A DNA stretch of 64,000 nt from Gemmatimonadaceae bacterium (lineage in GTDB: Bacteria; Gemmatimonadota; Gemmatimonadetes; Gemmatimonadales; Gemmatimonadaceae), in contig JAICLZ010000017.1 of the NCBI GenBank assembly GCA_025929535.1, positions 1 to 64,000 on the forward strand. The letters run 5' to 3'. Positions within the stretch are counted from its first letter, which is position 1; each line of letters opens with the position of its first letter. The notes under the pieces are model-generated. The model ran no database searches, was not told where the DNA came from, and worked only from the letters and a program-made list of their open reading frames with translations. This document shows, piece after piece, positions 55,436-64,000 of the stretch. Both the position numbers and the translations under genes were made by a program.

Positions 55436-56321
55436 CTGCGCCGCCTGGTGCTGCGCCGCCGAAAGAAACGCAGCAACGGCTCGATGTAGCTGCGATCCGT
55501 CCTCACCGCGATCTCGTCGATCGCGAGCCGCCGAAGCAGATGCGTCCGCGCCGCGCGCTCGGCACGCAGCGCCTCGTCGTAGCCGGCGCGCACGCGCGGA
55601 TCGCTCGTGTTCACCTCGATCGTTGCACCGGTCTCCGGATTCGCGAAGCGCGCGAGCCCGATGTCCGGAAGCGCGAGCTCGCGTGGATCTTCCACGGTCA
55701 CCGCCACCACGTCGTGCCGCTGCGCGAGGAGCTTGAGCGGACGCTCGGCGTTCGGATCGACGAAGTCCGACAGCAGAAAGACGATCGCGCGATTCGGGAG
55801 CATCTTCATGAGATAGTCGATTGCGCCGCCGATGTCCGTCCCGGTTCCCCGCGGCTCGAGCAGCAGGAGGTCGCGAATCACGCGCATCGCGTGCCGTCGT
55901 CCCTTGCGTGGAGGCACCACGTGCTCAACGCGCTCCGTGAACATCAGCGTGCCGACGCGATCGTTGTTGCGAATGGCGCTCATCGCGAGCACCGCGGCGA
56001 GCTCGGTGGTGAGCTCGCTCTTGAAGCGCGAGACGGTGCCGAAGCGCTGTGATCCCGAGAGGTCGGCCGCCAACATCACCGTGAGCTCGCGCTCCTCGAT
56101 GTACCGCTTGACGTACGGGTGCCGCATGCGCGCCGTGACGTTCCAATCGATGGAGCGCACCTCATCGCCCGCCTGATACTCGCGCACCTCTGCGAACTCC
56201 ATTCCCTGCCCCTTGAACACGGAATGGTACTCGCCACTGAACACGGTGTTCACCAGGCCGCGCGTGCGCAGCTCGAGCAGGCGCACCTGCCGCAGCATTT
56301 CTGGCGAGACCGCCGCCCCCA

Positions 56322-56322
<1 letters not shown>
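55432..56322 (-). CDS. DUF58 domain protein
   Basis: A 296-residue soluble DUF58 protein with the signature GQGMEFAEVREYQAGDEVRSIDWNVTAR, followed by a VWA-like fold with LAADLSGSQRF and a late HDVVAVTVEDPRELALPD. Such proteins act with MoxR ATPases in envelope stress or metal-cofactor insertion systems. The basic C terminus (RRRSTRRRR) may bind membrane or nucleic acid. ATG at 56322 overlaps the moxR stop by one base. Confidence 0.92.
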
Positions 56323-57317
<995 letters not shown>

Positions 57318-57329
57318 GACGAAATATGG

Positions 57330-58043
57330 CTAGCGCGCAGATTCGGTGAGCGCGGTGATGATCTCGTGCTCGCGATTGGACAGCGGGCGCGTCTCCCCGC
57401 TGGGGAGCTGGCCGAGCTTGACGGGCCCATAACGCACGCGGACGAGCCGCTGCACGAAGAGGCCGAGCGCCTGGCAGAAGCGCCGTATCTCGTGATTCTT
57501 GCCTTCAGCGATCGTGATCTCGAGCTCCCAGTGCCCGCGCCCGACCGACGTCGCGTTGATGTCCTTCGGCACGACGAGGCCGTCCTCGAGCTGCACGCCG
57601 AGCCGCGCACTGCGCACGGCGGCGGCGGCATCGCCGCGGACCGTCGCGACGTACGTGCGCTCGATCTCGCTGCTCGGATGCGTGAGCGCGTTGGCGCCGA
57701 TGCCGTCCGTGGTGAAGAGGAGCACGCCTTCGGTGAGATAGTCGAGTCGGCCGACGTAGGTGAGCCCCGGGATGCTCGGCAGCAGATCGAACACCGTCTC
57801 GCGCCCTTCGGGATCGGAGCGCGTGGAGAGCACGCCCGGCGGCTTGTTGAGCACGAGCCACTGCTCGATGCGCGGCGGCTTCACGACGGTGCCATCGACC
57901 GCGATCCTGTCTCGATTCGGATCCACGACCTGGCCGAGCTGCGCGGGCGCGCCGTTCACCGTCACGCGGCCCGCGGAGACGAGATCCTCGGACTTGCGAC
58001 GTGAGGCGACGCCGGCACGCGCAAGCGCGCGCTGGATGCGCAT
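57330..58043 (-). CDS. RluB/RsuA-family 23S/16S pseudouridine synthase
   Basis: A 237-residue enzyme with an S4 domain at the N terminus (MRIQRALARAGVASRRKSEDLV, VTVNGAPAQLGQVVD), then WLVLNKPPGVLSTRSDPEG and the catalytic GRLDYLTEGVLLFTTDG, and the RluB/RsuA element EGKNHEIRRFCQALG. Alternative GTG start at 58061 overlaps the scpB stop (GTGA) and adds six residues. scpA-scpB-rluB is a widely conserved order. Confidence 0.95.
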   Translation of the reverse strand: MRIQRALARAGVASRRKSEDLVSAGRVTVNGAPAQLGQVVDPNRDRIAVDGTVVKPPRIEQWLVLNKPPGVLSTRSDPEGRETVFDLLPSIPGLTYVGRLDYLTEGVLLFTTDGIGANALTHPSSEIERTYVATVRGDAAAAVRSARLGVQLEDGLVVPKDINATSVGRGHWELEITIAEGKNHEIRRFCQALGLFVQRLVRVRYGPVKLGQLPSGETRPLSNREHEIITALTESAR

Positions 58044-58057
58044 GGAGGTGTCGCTGC

Positions 58058-58600
58058 TCACAGCGCGCGCGGCTGTGCGCGGAGCGCCACCGCGAGCTCG
58101 TCCGCGCGAGGGAGCTCGCCCAGATGGCGCAGCGCGAACTGCTCGAGAAACACCGGCGTGGTTCCATACAACAGCGGACGACCCAGCCCTTCGGCGCGTC
58201 CGACGACATCGATGAGCCCGCGCTCGAGCAGCGTGCGGAGCATTCCGCCCACGGCCACTCCGCGAATCTCCTCGATCTCCGCGCGCCCGATCGGCTGGCG
58301 ATAGGCGACGATGGCGAGCGTCTCGAGGGCGGCGCTCGAGAGCCGCGCGGGACGCGACGCGAGTTGCGCGCGCTCGATCGTCTCGGTGTATTCGGGGCGC
58401 GTGAGGATCTGCCAACCGCCTCCGATCTCGACGAGCTCGATGCCGTGGCCTTCCGTGTCGTAGCGCAGGCGCATCTCGTCGAGCGCCTGCATCAACTCAT
58501 CGGCCGAGGCGGAGGGGTCCAGCGAGGCGAGCTCGCTCGCGGGCAGTGGGCGTCCGCTCGCGAAGAGCGCAGCCTCAAGCAGCTTCGCTAGCGGCGTCAC
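58058..58600 (-). CDS. scpB: Segregation and condensation protein B
   Basis: Winged-helix partner of the ScpA kleisin in the SMC condensin complex. The 180-residue product reads LAKLLEAALFASGRPLPASEL at the N terminus, IELVEIGGGWQILTRPEYT, and the hallmark LSSAALETLAIVAYRQPIGRAEIEEIRGV. The GTG at 58600 overlaps scpA by 26 bp; the start is approximate. No smc gene is present in this window. Confidence 0.94.
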   Translation of the reverse strand: MTPLAKLLEAALFASGRPLPASELASLDPSASADELMQALDEMRLRYDTEGHGIELVEIGGGWQILTRPEYTETIERAQLASRPARLSSAALETLAIVAYRQPIGRAEIEEIRGVAVGGMLRTLLERGLIDVVGRAEGLGRPLLYGTTPVFLEQFALRHLGELPRADELAVALRAQPRAL

Positions 58601-59315
58601 GCAGGATCTCCACGTTTGCGAAGGGACGCAGCTGCACGAGCCGAAGCTCACTGCGGCGCGCGAGCTCGAGCAGCGCGAGCAGCGCGGACAGAATCTGCCA
58701 GGGCGCCGCATCGCTCGCGACGATGTCGCCCCACCACGCATGGCCGCGATGCGCGAGCACCAAGAGGATCGTGTCGATCGCGCCGTCGACGTCGAGCGCG
58801 CGCGACACGACGTCGTGCATGAGCGGCTCGCGCGAGATCCGGAGGACGCGATCCACCGCCGCGAGCAGCTCGGGAAGCGTGAGCGCGAGCGGGGCGAGCG
58901 GCGCCGCGACGGGCTGCGGCAGGTAGCCGCGCGAAAACCGATCGCGCCGGTCGTCGCCGCGGTGCTGCAGAATGTCCACCACCTCGCGCATCTGCTGATA
59001 CTCGAGCAGCCGGCGCACGAGCTCCGCGCGGGGATCATCCCACTCCTCGTCATCGCCGCGACGCGGCAGCAGCATCTGCACCTTGATGCGCAGCAGTCCG
59101 GCGGCCATCTCCAGATACTCGGCCGCTTCGCTGAGGCCGAGCGAGTGGATGCGCAGGAGAAACTGCTCACAGATGCGGGCGATCGGAATGTCGGCGATCT
59201 CGACCTGCTCCTCGCGAATGAGCGTGAGCAGCAGATCGAGCGGCCCCGAGAAGTGGTCGAGCTCGACGACGAACGGCGCCGCGCCCGAATCGAGCGGTGC
59301 GAGCGCGGCGCTCAT
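58575..59315 (-). CDS. scpA: Segregation and condensation protein A
   Basis: Kleisin subunit that bridges SMC heads. The 246-residue product contains the ScpA signature FVVELDHFSGPLDLLLTLIREEQVEIADIPIARI, the YLEMAAGLLRIKVQMLLP helix and a C-terminal winged-helix half. The ATG at 59315 overlaps the stop of the M50 gene upstream by 4 bp. Confidence 0.95.
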   Translation of the reverse strand: MSAALAPLDSGAAPFVVELDHFSGPLDLLLTLIREEQVEIADIPIARICEQFLLRIHSLGLSEAAEYLEMAAGLLRIKVQMLLPRRGDDEEWDDPRAELVRRLLEYQQMREVVDILQHRGDDRRDRFSRGYLPQPVAAPLAPLALTLPELLAAVDRVLRISREPLMHDVVSRALDVDGAIDTILLVLAHRGHAWWGDIVASDAAPWQILSALLALLELARRSELRLVQLRPFANVEILRDAASEAA

Positions 59316-59998
59316 TGAACTCCCAGCGCAAACGGGAGCACGGGATGCATGAGCGCGCGAACCATCACTCCGACCGGAGAGAGCAGAACGTTCAGCACGT
59401 CACCGCCAAAATAGAGAAGACCGACGAGGATCAGGAGCCCGAAGCGGCTCACCCGCTGGTACTGAATCGCCAGCGCGGGCGGCAGAAAGTGCGTCAGCAC
59501 ATGCGAGCCGTCGAGCGGTGGAATCGGAATCAGGTTGAAGAACAGCAGCAGTGAATTGTACAGCACGCTGATCTCGAGCATCTGCTGCACGATCACGAAC
59601 ACCGGTGCGGCGTCCGGAATCGCCTCGCCGATCAGGCCGAACAGAAGGAAGAGAATCGCGGAGAGCACGGCGAGCAGCAGGTTCATCGTGACACCCGCGA
59701 GCGAGACAATGATGTCCCCGCGCTTGTAGTTGCGAAAATTCCGTGGATCGACGGGACACGGCTTGGCGCCGCCCAACGCGATCGCGCCGTGCGATCCGAC
59801 CAGCATGACGGCCGGCAGGATCAGCGTCATGAAGGGGTCTATGTGCTTGATGGGGTTGAACGTCAGCCTGCCGAGCTCATACGCGGTGGGATCTCCCTGC
59901 TTGAGGGCGGCATACGCATGCGCCCACTCGTGCGCGACGAGCGCGAAGAGCAGCACCGGAATGGTGAGGAGAATCTTCGTCAGCGTGCTTTGATCCAA
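59312..59998 (-). CDS. Site-2-type M50 membrane metalloprotease
   Basis: A 228-residue integral membrane protease with HEWAHAYAALKQGDPTA (zinc HExxH) and the second motif NLIPIPPLDGSHVL (Asp ligand), in five or six TM segments. It matches small RseP-relatives without PDZ domains (YwhC/FtsH-neighbour type); substrate unknown. I start at TTG 59998, since sequence further upstream is antisense to rpsT's leader and not conserved; no strong ribosome-binding site is seen. It precedes scpA with a 4-bp overlap. Confidence 0.85.
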   Translation of the reverse strand: MDQSTLTKILLTIPVLLFALVAHEWAHAYAALKQGDPTAYELGRLTFNPIKHIDPFMTLILPAVMLVGSHGAIALGGAKPCPVDPRNFRNYKRGDIIVSLAGVTMNLLLAVLSAILFLLFGLIGEAIPDAAPVFVIVQQMLEISVLYNSLLLFFNLIPIPPLDGSHVLTHFLPPALAIQYQRVSRFGLLILVGLLYFGGDVLNVLLSPVGVMVRALMHPVLPFALGVQ

Positions 59999-60112
59999 TG
60001 CGACGCGAGGGTCCGGGGTGGGCGGGCGGAGAGGCGTCGGCGCGTAAGGTAGCGGCGGCGTACACGCGTGTCCACAGATTCGACCCGGCGTGCGCCAAAG
60101 TTGTGTGGCGCC

Positions 60113-60142
60113 TTGACATACCTGCTCGGTCACGCGTAGCTT
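60113..60142 (+). promoter_or_regulatory. Predicted promoter of rpsT
   Basis: TTGACA (60113-60118) and TAGCTT (60137-60142) with 18-bp spacing, about 48 bp upstream of the rpsT GTG, in the divergent region with the M50 protease gene. Confidence 0.65.
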
Positions 60143-60189
60143 TCGGGTTCCAATCGCGCCCACCAGCCCCTGAGTTTCTGGAGAGTTTC

Positions 60190-60432
60190 GTGCCCAATAT
60201 CGCCTCCGCGAAGAAGAACATGCGGAAGTCCCGCGCCGCCGCCATTCGCAATCGCGCCCAGCGCTCCGCGCTCCGGACCGCGCTCAAGAATGCCGGAGCT
60301 GCCGATGCGTCGCCCGACGTGAAGACGCTCGCGGTGCAGCTGCTCGATCGCGCGGCCCGAAAGGGACTCATCCACAAGAACGCGGCGGCGCGTCGCAAGA
60401 GCCGCCTCGCAAAACCAGTGGCTGCGGCGTAG
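60190..60432 (+). CDS. rpsT: 30S ribosomal protein S20
   Basis: Primary 16S rRNA-binding protein. The 80-residue product begins with a GTG-initiated MPNIASAKKNMRKSRAAAIR, the canonical S20 N terminus, and continues RNRAQRSALRTALKNA and RAARKGLIHKNAAARRKSRL. A GGAGAG ribosome-binding site precedes the GTG. A longer frame upstream is open but is not S20 sequence. A perfect 10-bp hairpin lies 26 bp after the stop. Confidence 0.97.
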   Translation: MPNIASAKKNMRKSRAAAIRNRAQRSALRTALKNAGAADASPDVKTLAVQLLDRAARKGLIHKNAAARRKSRLAKPVAAA

Positions 60433-60458
60433 CTCGCGAGAAGAGCTCGAAGCGAAGA

Positions 60459-60481
60459 GGGCCAGGACAATGTCCTGGCCC
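60459..60481. terminator. Perfect hairpin between convergent rpsT and the zinc-ribbon gene
   Basis: GGGCCAGGAC (60459-60468), loop AAT, GTCCTGGCCC (60472-60481), a perfect 10-bp stem that can be extended by GCGAA/TTCGC with a small bulge. It could stop both converging transcripts. There is no T tract on either side, so Rho-independent efficiency is uncertain. Confidence 0.65.
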
Positions 60482-60514
60482 TTCGCGCATTCGGCATCCC
60501 GAGCACATCTCGAG

Positions 60515-61702
60515 CTACAGGGCGGCGAGCTCCGCGCCGCAGCGCTCGCAGTACCACTCCGTGGGATAGTTGAGCGTTCCACATTCCTGGCACTTGAGCG
60601 TCTTCACCTGCTCCGGAGGAGACTCCTTCAAATACGAAGGAATGGTGTCGCGACTCCCTCCTGCTCCACCGCTCGCCTGAGGGAAGCGCGGTTCCGGGCG
60701 CGGCGGCGCCGGCGCGTCCGGCATGATCAGCGGGAGACCGCTCGCCGCCACGGGAATCGCCTGCGACGGGCGCTGCTTCACCGGCGGTGACATCGGCATC
60801 GTCTGCACCGGCTCCGGCGCCGGCGGCGCCGCGTCCGGCTGAGACGAGCGATTCACATCGTGGTTGGTGCTTCCCGCGCCCTGCTCGCGCGTTCCACTCA
60901 CTTCGCCGTGCTCGCCCGAGTTGCGATCGACCATCGTCTTGAGGAACTCGAGATCGTCGAACGGGTTGATCTCGAGCGTCTTCTCCGCGCCTTTCTCCGC
61001 GCCTTTCTCCGCGCTTTTCTCCGCGCCCTTGTCGGGGCCCTTCTCCGCGGCGCGCGCGCCGGAGCTCCGCGCGGGCGGCGGAGGCGCGCCGAGCGCGTTC
61101 TCGAAGGAAAGCTCCCAATCGTCGGGAGTGGGAGCGGGTGGCGCGTGAGGCGAGGGCGCGGACGCCGGTGCGCCGGAATCCACGAGCCGCACACGCGACG
61201 ACTCGGGTGGAGTGAGCGACTCCGCGCGCGGCGAGTCGCTGCTGACGGCTGTGGCGGGGAGCGGCGCGGTTCCCACGTCGAGCAGATGCCGCAGCTGCGA
61301 GAGCTCCGCCTGCACGCGTGCGCGCTCCTCGCTCAGCGTGGCGATCGCGCTGCTCGTGCGCTCGGTCACCTCATCGAACTGCGCCGACGCGAGCTCGCCC
61401 ACCGTGGCGCGCAGCTCCGCTTCCGCCGCTTCGTCGCGATGCTTCGCCTCGTCGCTGTCGAGCGCCGTCAACCGATCGATGAGTGTGCTCTCGGTTTCCT
61501 GCAGCGCCGTGCGATGCGTGCGCAGCTCCTCCACCACGCGCTGCAGACGCGCGCCGTAGTCGGCATGCACGCGCGTGTAGATGTGCACGGGCGTCGTCGC
61601 GCGCTTCGCCTCCAATGCGCTGAGCCACGCCTCGAAGCGCTGTCGCTCCTCGTAGAGCGCGGTCACTTGCTCGAACTGGGATTGCGTTGCCGCCTTCGCC
61701 AT
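60515..61702 (-). CDS. Coiled-coil protein with C-terminal zinc ribbon, unknown function
   Basis: Not recognised as a family. The 395-residue product has an N-terminal coiled coil of about 150 residues (EQVTALYEERQRFEAWLSAL through LSEERARVQAELSQL). A long Pro/Ala-rich disordered region follows, with an EKGAEK repeat (60981-61052) and a short conserved-looking patch (LEINPFDDLEFLKTMVD). The C-terminal zinc ribbon is CQECGTLNYPTEWYCERCGAEL (CxxC...CxxC). It could be a scaffolding or nucleic-acid-associated protein. The ATG at 61702 opens the coiled coil. Confidence 0.72.
   Translation of the reverse strand: MAKAATQSQFEQVTALYEERQRFEAWLSALEAKRATTPVHIYTRVHADYGARLQRVVEELRTHRTALQETESTLIDRLTALDSDEAKHRDEAAEAELRATVGELASAQFDEVTERTSSAIATLSEERARVQAELSQLRHLLDVGTAPLPATAVSSDSPRAESLTPPESSRVRLVDSGAPASAPSPHAPPAPTPDDWELSFENALGAPPPPARSSGARAAEKGPDKGAEKSAEKGAEKGAEKTLEINPFDDLEFLKTMVDRNSGEHGEVSGTREQGAGSTNHDVNRSSQPDAAPPAPEPVQTMPMSPPVKQRPSQAIPVAASGLPLIMPDAPAPPRPEPRFPQASGGAGGSRDTIPSYLKESPPEQVKTLKCQECGTLNYPTEWYCERCGAELAAL
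60981..61052 (-). repeat. Six 12-bp tandem repeats in the zinc-ribbon gene
   Basis: On the plus strand, six units of TTCTCCGCGCCT and variants run without interruption. On the coding strand they encode the A-E-K-G-type peptide repeat of the linker. The unit length keeps the frame. Confidence 0.9.
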
Positions 61703-61884
61703 GCCTCACTCCATGCGTTCCAGCGTTCGCGCGGCCGTCGCGCCTGCGCCACCCCACCCGCGCGTGCCAGGTGGACAACAAGGTGACCGGTCGCGCCAGC
61801 CAAGTGTAACATTCCTTTAACGTTGACCGCTACTTGCACCCAACGGTAACGCGGAGGGGCCGCGACGTGGGTTTTTTCGCCGGA

Positions 61885-63195
61885 TTAGCTCGACCGAGCG
61901 GCCACCGCGCGGTGCACCACGGCACCCCCGACGATCGTGTACACCGCGCGGCCACGCAGCGCCCTGCCCGCGTACGGGGTGTTACGCCCTTTCGACAGAA
62001 AAGTGGCAGGATCGACGTGCCACGCGAATGTCGGATCGAAGACGGTGACATCCGCGTTCGCGCCCCTGGCCAGCGTGCCGCCGGGCAGTCCGAAGAGTCG
62101 CGCCGGTCGCGTCGACATGCGATCGACGAGCGTGCGAAAATCGAGCACGCCGCTGTCCACGAGCTCCGTGACGACGAGCGCCAGCGCAATCTCGAGTCCG
62201 ACGATGCCGAACGGCGCATCCGCGAACTCGCGGTCCTTCGCATCGTAGTGGTGCGGCGCGTGGTCCGTGGCCACGAGATCGATCGTGCCGTCGCGCAGCG
62301 CCTGCTGCAGCACCTCGACATCCTCCGCGGTGCGCAGCGGCGGATTCATCTTGGCCGCCGTGCGATACCCCTCCACCGCGTTCTCGGTGAGCGTGAGATG
62401 GTGCGGCGTGACTTCCGCGGTGACGTTGATCCCGCGCTCCTTCCCCCAGCGAATGAGCTCCACGCTTCCCTTCGTGCTCATGTGCGCGAGGTGCACGTGG
62501 CCGCCCGTGAGGCGCGCGAGGAGAATGTCGCGGATGACCATGATCTCCTCGGCCTCCGCGGGAATTCCCCTGAGGCCGAGCCGAGCGCTCACGATTCCTT
62601 CGTTCATCGAGCCGCCGTGCGCGAGCGTGAGCTCCTCGCAGTGATCGATGACGGGAATGCCGAAGGTCTGCGCGTACTCGAGCGCCGTGCGCATGAGATG
62701 CGCGCTCACGACGGGGCGGCCGTCGTCGCTCACCGCCACCGCGCCCGCGCCGACCATCTCGCCGAACTCCGCGAGCGACTCACCCTTCTGCCCGACGGAG
62801 ATGGCGCCGATCGGATGCACGCGCGCCGCAGCGACGCGGCTCGCCTGTCGGATGATGAAACCCACTGCCGCCTGATTGTCGGTGACGGGCTCCGTATTGG
62901 GCATCGCGCAGATCGCGGTGAAGCCGCCGGCAGCCGCCGCGCGCGCGCCGGTCGCGATCGTCTCGACATCCTCGCGCCCGGGCTCGCGCAGGTGGCAGTG
63001 GACGTCGATGAAGCCGGGCGCGACGAATGCGCCCGTGCAGTCGAGCGACTCCGCACCATCCGGGTGGCCGAGGCTGCGTCCGATCGCCTCGACTTTTCCG
63101 TCGCGCAGGAGGACATCCGCCACTTCGTTCACACCCGTGGCGGGGTCGATCACGTGGCCGCCCGCGAGCAGCACGTCGCGCGTCGTGCGCGCCAT
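61885..63195 (-). CDS. pyrC: Dihydroorotase (type I)
   Basis: Third step of pyrimidine synthesis: carbamoyl-aspartate to dihydroorotate. The 436-residue amidohydrolase has GFIDVHCHLREPGREDVETI (metal HxH), CAMPNTEPVTDN, HCEE, GGHVHLAHMSTKGSVEL, VTPHHL and LVATDHAPHH (metal Asp), all intact, so it is an active type I enzyme rather than an inactive PyrC' partner. The ATG at 63195 shares a base with the pyrB stop (TGATG). Confidence 0.97.
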   Translation of the reverse strand: MARTTRDVLLAGGHVIDPATGVNEVADVLLRDGKVEAIGRSLGHPDGAESLDCTGAFVAPGFIDVHCHLREPGREDVETIATGARAAAAGGFTAICAMPNTEPVTDNQAAVGFIIRQASRVAAARVHPIGAISVGQKGESLAEFGEMVGAGAVAVSDDGRPVVSAHLMRTALEYAQTFGIPVIDHCEELTLAHGGSMNEGIVSARLGLRGIPAEAEEIMVIRDILLARLTGGHVHLAHMSTKGSVELIRWGKERGINVTAEVTPHHLTLTENAVEGYRTAAKMNPPLRTAEDVEVLQQALRDGTIDLVATDHAPHHYDAKDREFADAPFGIVGLEIALALVVTELVDSGVLDFRTLVDRMSTRPARLFGLPGGTLARGANADVTVFDPTFAWHVDPATFLSKGRNTPYAGRALRGRAVYTIVGGAVVHRAVAARSS

Positions 63196-64000
63196 CAGCG
63201 ATCGCCTCCGCTCATGCCCTTCGCCGCTTCCGCGAGCTCCGGCTTGCCGCCGGCGAGGAGATAGAGCACTGCCATGCGCACGGCCACGCCATTCGTCACC
63301 TGGTTGAGGATAACGCTGTGCGGCCCGTCCGCCACGTCCGAATCGATCTCCACGCCGCGGTTCATCGGGCCGGGGTGGAGGATCAACACGTCGCGTTTCG
63401 CGCGGTCGAGCCGCTCGCGCGTGACGCCGAACACGCGATTGTATTCGCGGAGCGACGGGATGTAGCCGGCGGTCATGCGCTCGAGCTGGAGGCGCAGCAC
63501 GTTCAGCGCCTGCGCCCACTCGATCGCCTCCTCCACGCGCGGAAAGACGGTGACGCCGAACTCCTCGATCGCGTGCGGAAGCAGCGATTTCGGCCCGCAC
63601 ACCGCCACCTCGGCGCCCATCTTTCGAAGCCCCCAGATGTTCGAGCGTGCCACGCGCGAGTGCAGCACGTCGCCCACGATGCACACGCGCAGCCCCTCGA
63701 GTGAACCGAAGTGATCGCGCAGCGTGAGCATGTCGAGCAGCCCCTGCGTCGGGTGCTCGTGGGTACCATCGCCGGCGTTGATGACGTTGCTCTCGATGCG
63801 GTCCGCGAGAAAGCGCGCCGCGCCCGATGCGCCGTGCCGGATCACCACCATGTCGATGCGCATCGCCTCGAGATTGCGCGCCGTGTCCACCAGCGTCTCG
63901 CCCTTCTGCACACTCGAGCCGGACGAGGCGATCGACACGGTATCCGCCGACAGGCGCTTCTCGGCGAACTCGAAGGAGATGCGCGTGCGCGTGGAGGCCT
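63195..64000 (-). CDS. pyrB: Aspartate carbamoyltransferase, catalytic subunit (5' part beyond window)
   Basis: Second step of pyrimidine synthesis. The visible 268 or so codons run from the C terminus back past the window edge. They include [20 protein letters not shown] (carbamoyl-phosphate site, near 63940-64000), [67 protein letters not shown] and [14 protein letters not shown]. No internal break is seen. Missing N-terminal codons lie outside the window, and any pyrR or leader control cannot be judged. Confidence 0.97.
   Translation of the reverse strand, partial: ASTRTRISFEFAEKRLSADTVSIASSGSSVQKGETLVDTARNLEAMRIDMVVIRHGASGAARFLADRIESNVINAGDGTHEHPTQGLLDMLTLRDHFGSLEGLRVCIVGDVLHSRVARSNIWGLRKMGAEVAVCGPKSLLPHAIEEFGVTVFPRVEEAIEWAQALNVLRLQLERMTAGYIPSLREYNRVFGVTRERLDRAKRDVLILHPGPMNRGVEIDSDVADGPHSVILNQVTNGVAVRMAVLYLLAGGKPELAEAAKGMSGGDR

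Overview
The window is a high-GC (roughly two-thirds GC), densely packed bacterial chromosome segment. It carries about 66 protein genes and one tRNA, and I see no rRNA, insertion sequence, prophage or CRISPR array. The envelope genes (LptE-like lipoprotein, LpxH, RfaE-type heptose adenylyltransferase, several lipoproteins, Bat proteins, BshA for bacillithiol, SecDF) mark a Gram-negative, two-membrane organism. The combination of gene content and order, many GTG/TTG starts and 1-8 bp gene overlaps is most like Gemmatimonadota as I remember that phylum. This is an impression from protein character, not a phylogenetic test.

Layout. 52-5936 (minus): tRNA-Pro, rdgB, rph, an RfaE-like nucleotidyltransferase, a small membrane protein, lptE, a second lipoprotein, a HEAT-repeat/cyclophilin lipoprotein and a thioesterase. 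5978-6769 (plus): lpxH, overlapping murI tail to tail. 6704-23274 (minus): murI, a DUF5683-like protein, ridA, fhs, tatD, secF-secD, then ribF-truB-rbfA-infB-ylxQ-nusA-rimP (translation and transcription core, with its own promoter and an attenuator-like leader), then pgeF-murA. 23526-25679 (plus): DUF948-like, YtxH-like and a zinc-dependent phospholipase C-like protein. 25643-34057 (minus): gatB-gatA-gatC-pcrA-histidine kinase-serS-secreted protein. 34197-38060 (plus): Roadblock protein, single-domain response regulator, manC, GlmU-like protein and an MBL hydrolase. 38061-38340 is a gene-free stretch with a long imperfect hairpin. 38341-41461 (minus): lytic transglycosylase and the CIRCE-controlled groES-groEL operon. 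41777-59998 (minus): UbiA-like, coaX, birA, uppP, a second UbiA-like, bshA, miaA, mutL, a six-gene MoxR-DUF58-Bat operon with two Bat fusions, an RluB-type pseudouridine synthase, scpB-scpA and an M50 protease. 60190-60432 (plus): rpsT. 60515-64000 (minus): a coiled-coil/zinc-ribbon protein, then pyrC and a truncated pyrB.

Most of the window is housekeeping. The points most worth a second look are: the promoter plus terminator-like hairpin in the rimP-nusA-infB leader; the unclassified long hairpin at 38.1-38.3 kb; MurA with Asp in place of the catalytic Cys (predicted fosfomycin insensitivity); pgeF, which appears to start at CTG on top of the murA stop codon; the HEAT-cyclophilin lipoprotein fusion; the Bat fusions; and short in-frame 12-bp repeats in manC and in the zinc-ribbon gene. 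I did not find a clearly new multi-gene system.
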